Position numbers and translations under genes: made by a program
IMG/VR virus record: IMGVR_UViG_3300028595_000004
Location: 1 to 40,911 of that record
Reading direction: 5' to 3' (one strand)
Source: a virus
Length of the DNA stretch: 40,911 bases
Shown here: piece after piece, positions 40,564-40,911 of the stretch
How the letters are laid out: each line of letters opens with the position of its first letter
Position numbering within the stretch: the stretch's first letter is position 1
The notes under the pieces: generated by a model
Seen by the model: the letters and a program-made list of their open reading frames with translations, nothing else
Told to the model about the DNA's origin: nothing
Databases searched by the model: none

Positions 40564-40911
40564 TGAGCAGCCTCCTGACGTACGGGCTGCCCTTGTGGCT
40601 GCCCAATCGCCATCAAATCCGTCTCCGTAAATCCAAGCCGACCAGTCTGCGCGTTTTCACGCTGCTGAGTTTGGAACCCGAGATATTCCAACTGCTCCTG
40701 AATAATCGCCGCCGCAGCCGGACTGATTTCCGGAAACGCACCGGGATTAGCCTGCCGCAGCTGCAGCTCCTGCTGGAGCACCTGCAAACGGATTGGAAAG
40801 TTCTGCGCCCGGTTATCATCCGGCCGATTTGGGCGGATTCCCTGCATCATCAGCGCAAGGTTTTTCTTTTCATCCGACGCCTCGGCCGCATCCGCTGTTT
40901 CACGGCTGCGC
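40560..40911 (-). CDS. Portal protein, C-terminal part (continued from position 1)
   Basis: The last 75 codons of the portal gene (40784-40560) plus the 127-bp repeat that duplicates its codons 624-666. The tail is Gln-rich (LQVLQQELQLRQANPGAFPE) and ends QPQGQPVRQEAAQ. In the circular molecule it joins directly to base 1 without frame change. The stop overlaps the tail adaptor start. Confidence 0.88.
   Translation of the reverse strand, partial: RSRETADAAEASDEKKNLALMMQGIRPNRPDDNRAQNFPIRLQVLQQELQLRQANPGAFPEISPAAAAIIQEQLEYLGFQTQQRENAQTGRLGFTETDLMAIGQPQGQPVRQEAAQ
40785..40911. repeat. Right copy of 127-bp terminal direct repeat
   Basis: Identical to 1-127. See the left copy. Circularising by removing one copy restores an unbroken 740-codon portal gene. 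Confidence 0.95.

Overview
This window looks like one complete genome of a temperate, short-tailed (podovirus-like) dsDNA phage. The first 127 bases are repeated exactly at the end (1-127 = 40785-40911). The portal reading frame runs through position 1 and continues, in frame, from 40784 down to its stop at 40560. The real molecule is therefore circular or circularly permuted, about 40,784 bp, cut inside the portal gene. Host: the coding strand is peppered with palindromic GCAGGCG-TCC-CGCCTGC elements (encoding AGGTPAV or its other frames), TAGGGACGG elements, TTCCAA-N3-TTGGAA palindromes and GAC-CTC-TGA spacer tracts. From memory these resemble intergenic elements of PVC-superphylum bacteria (Kiritimatiellota, Verrucomicrobiota, Lentisphaerota), so a PVC host, perhaps a marine-type Kiritimatiellota, is inferred but not proven.

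Layout. A switch region at 19617-19890 holds two small divergent ribbon-helix-helix genes separated by palindromes. Rightward (+) from it run a short operon of small acidic or cysteine-rich unknowns (19890-22200), a minus-strand terminator, a tRNA(CAT) 3'-half that is the probable attP (22286-22328), a good sigma70 promoter and a tyrosine integrase (22508-23629). Leftward (-) run an initiator-type tRNA-Met with encoded CCA and its terminator, helix-turn-helix genes, a replication module (DnaD/replisome-organiser-like protein, DnaB-like helicase), a cytosine-C5 methyltransferase, an ASCH-like protein, a possible Acb2/Tad1-like nucleotide sponge, the large terminase and small accessory genes (Lar-like zinc protein, DUF551 proteins). 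A terminator at 5211-5237 closes this module.

The leftward late module starts at the scaffold (5119) and runs through capsid, a signal-peptide protein and portal across the window ends. It continues with a tail adaptor, a secreted SASA-type esterase with LamG domain, small membrane (lysis-like) proteins, a DUF1353-like protein, a 1095-aa tail protein, a protein with chitobiase-C-like repeats, a sulfotransferase, a 390-aa virion-type protein and a 2217-aa giant polyvalent protein. Gene order suggests that the last two are ejected internal proteins. Almost all neighbours overlap by 1-4 bp (ATGA, TAATG or TGATG), so translation is strongly coupled.

Most notable: (1) the giant protein carries an AT-rich ADP-ribosyltransferase-like cassette of 243 codons bounded by 65-bp near-identical direct repeats; (2) a sulfotransferase and a secreted acetylesterase in one late operon suggest editing of sulfated or acetylated host glycans; (3) palindromic host-style repeats sit in frame inside coding genes, including the terminase; (4) the phage encodes an initiator tRNA. 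No canonical endolysin and no polymerase were recognised.
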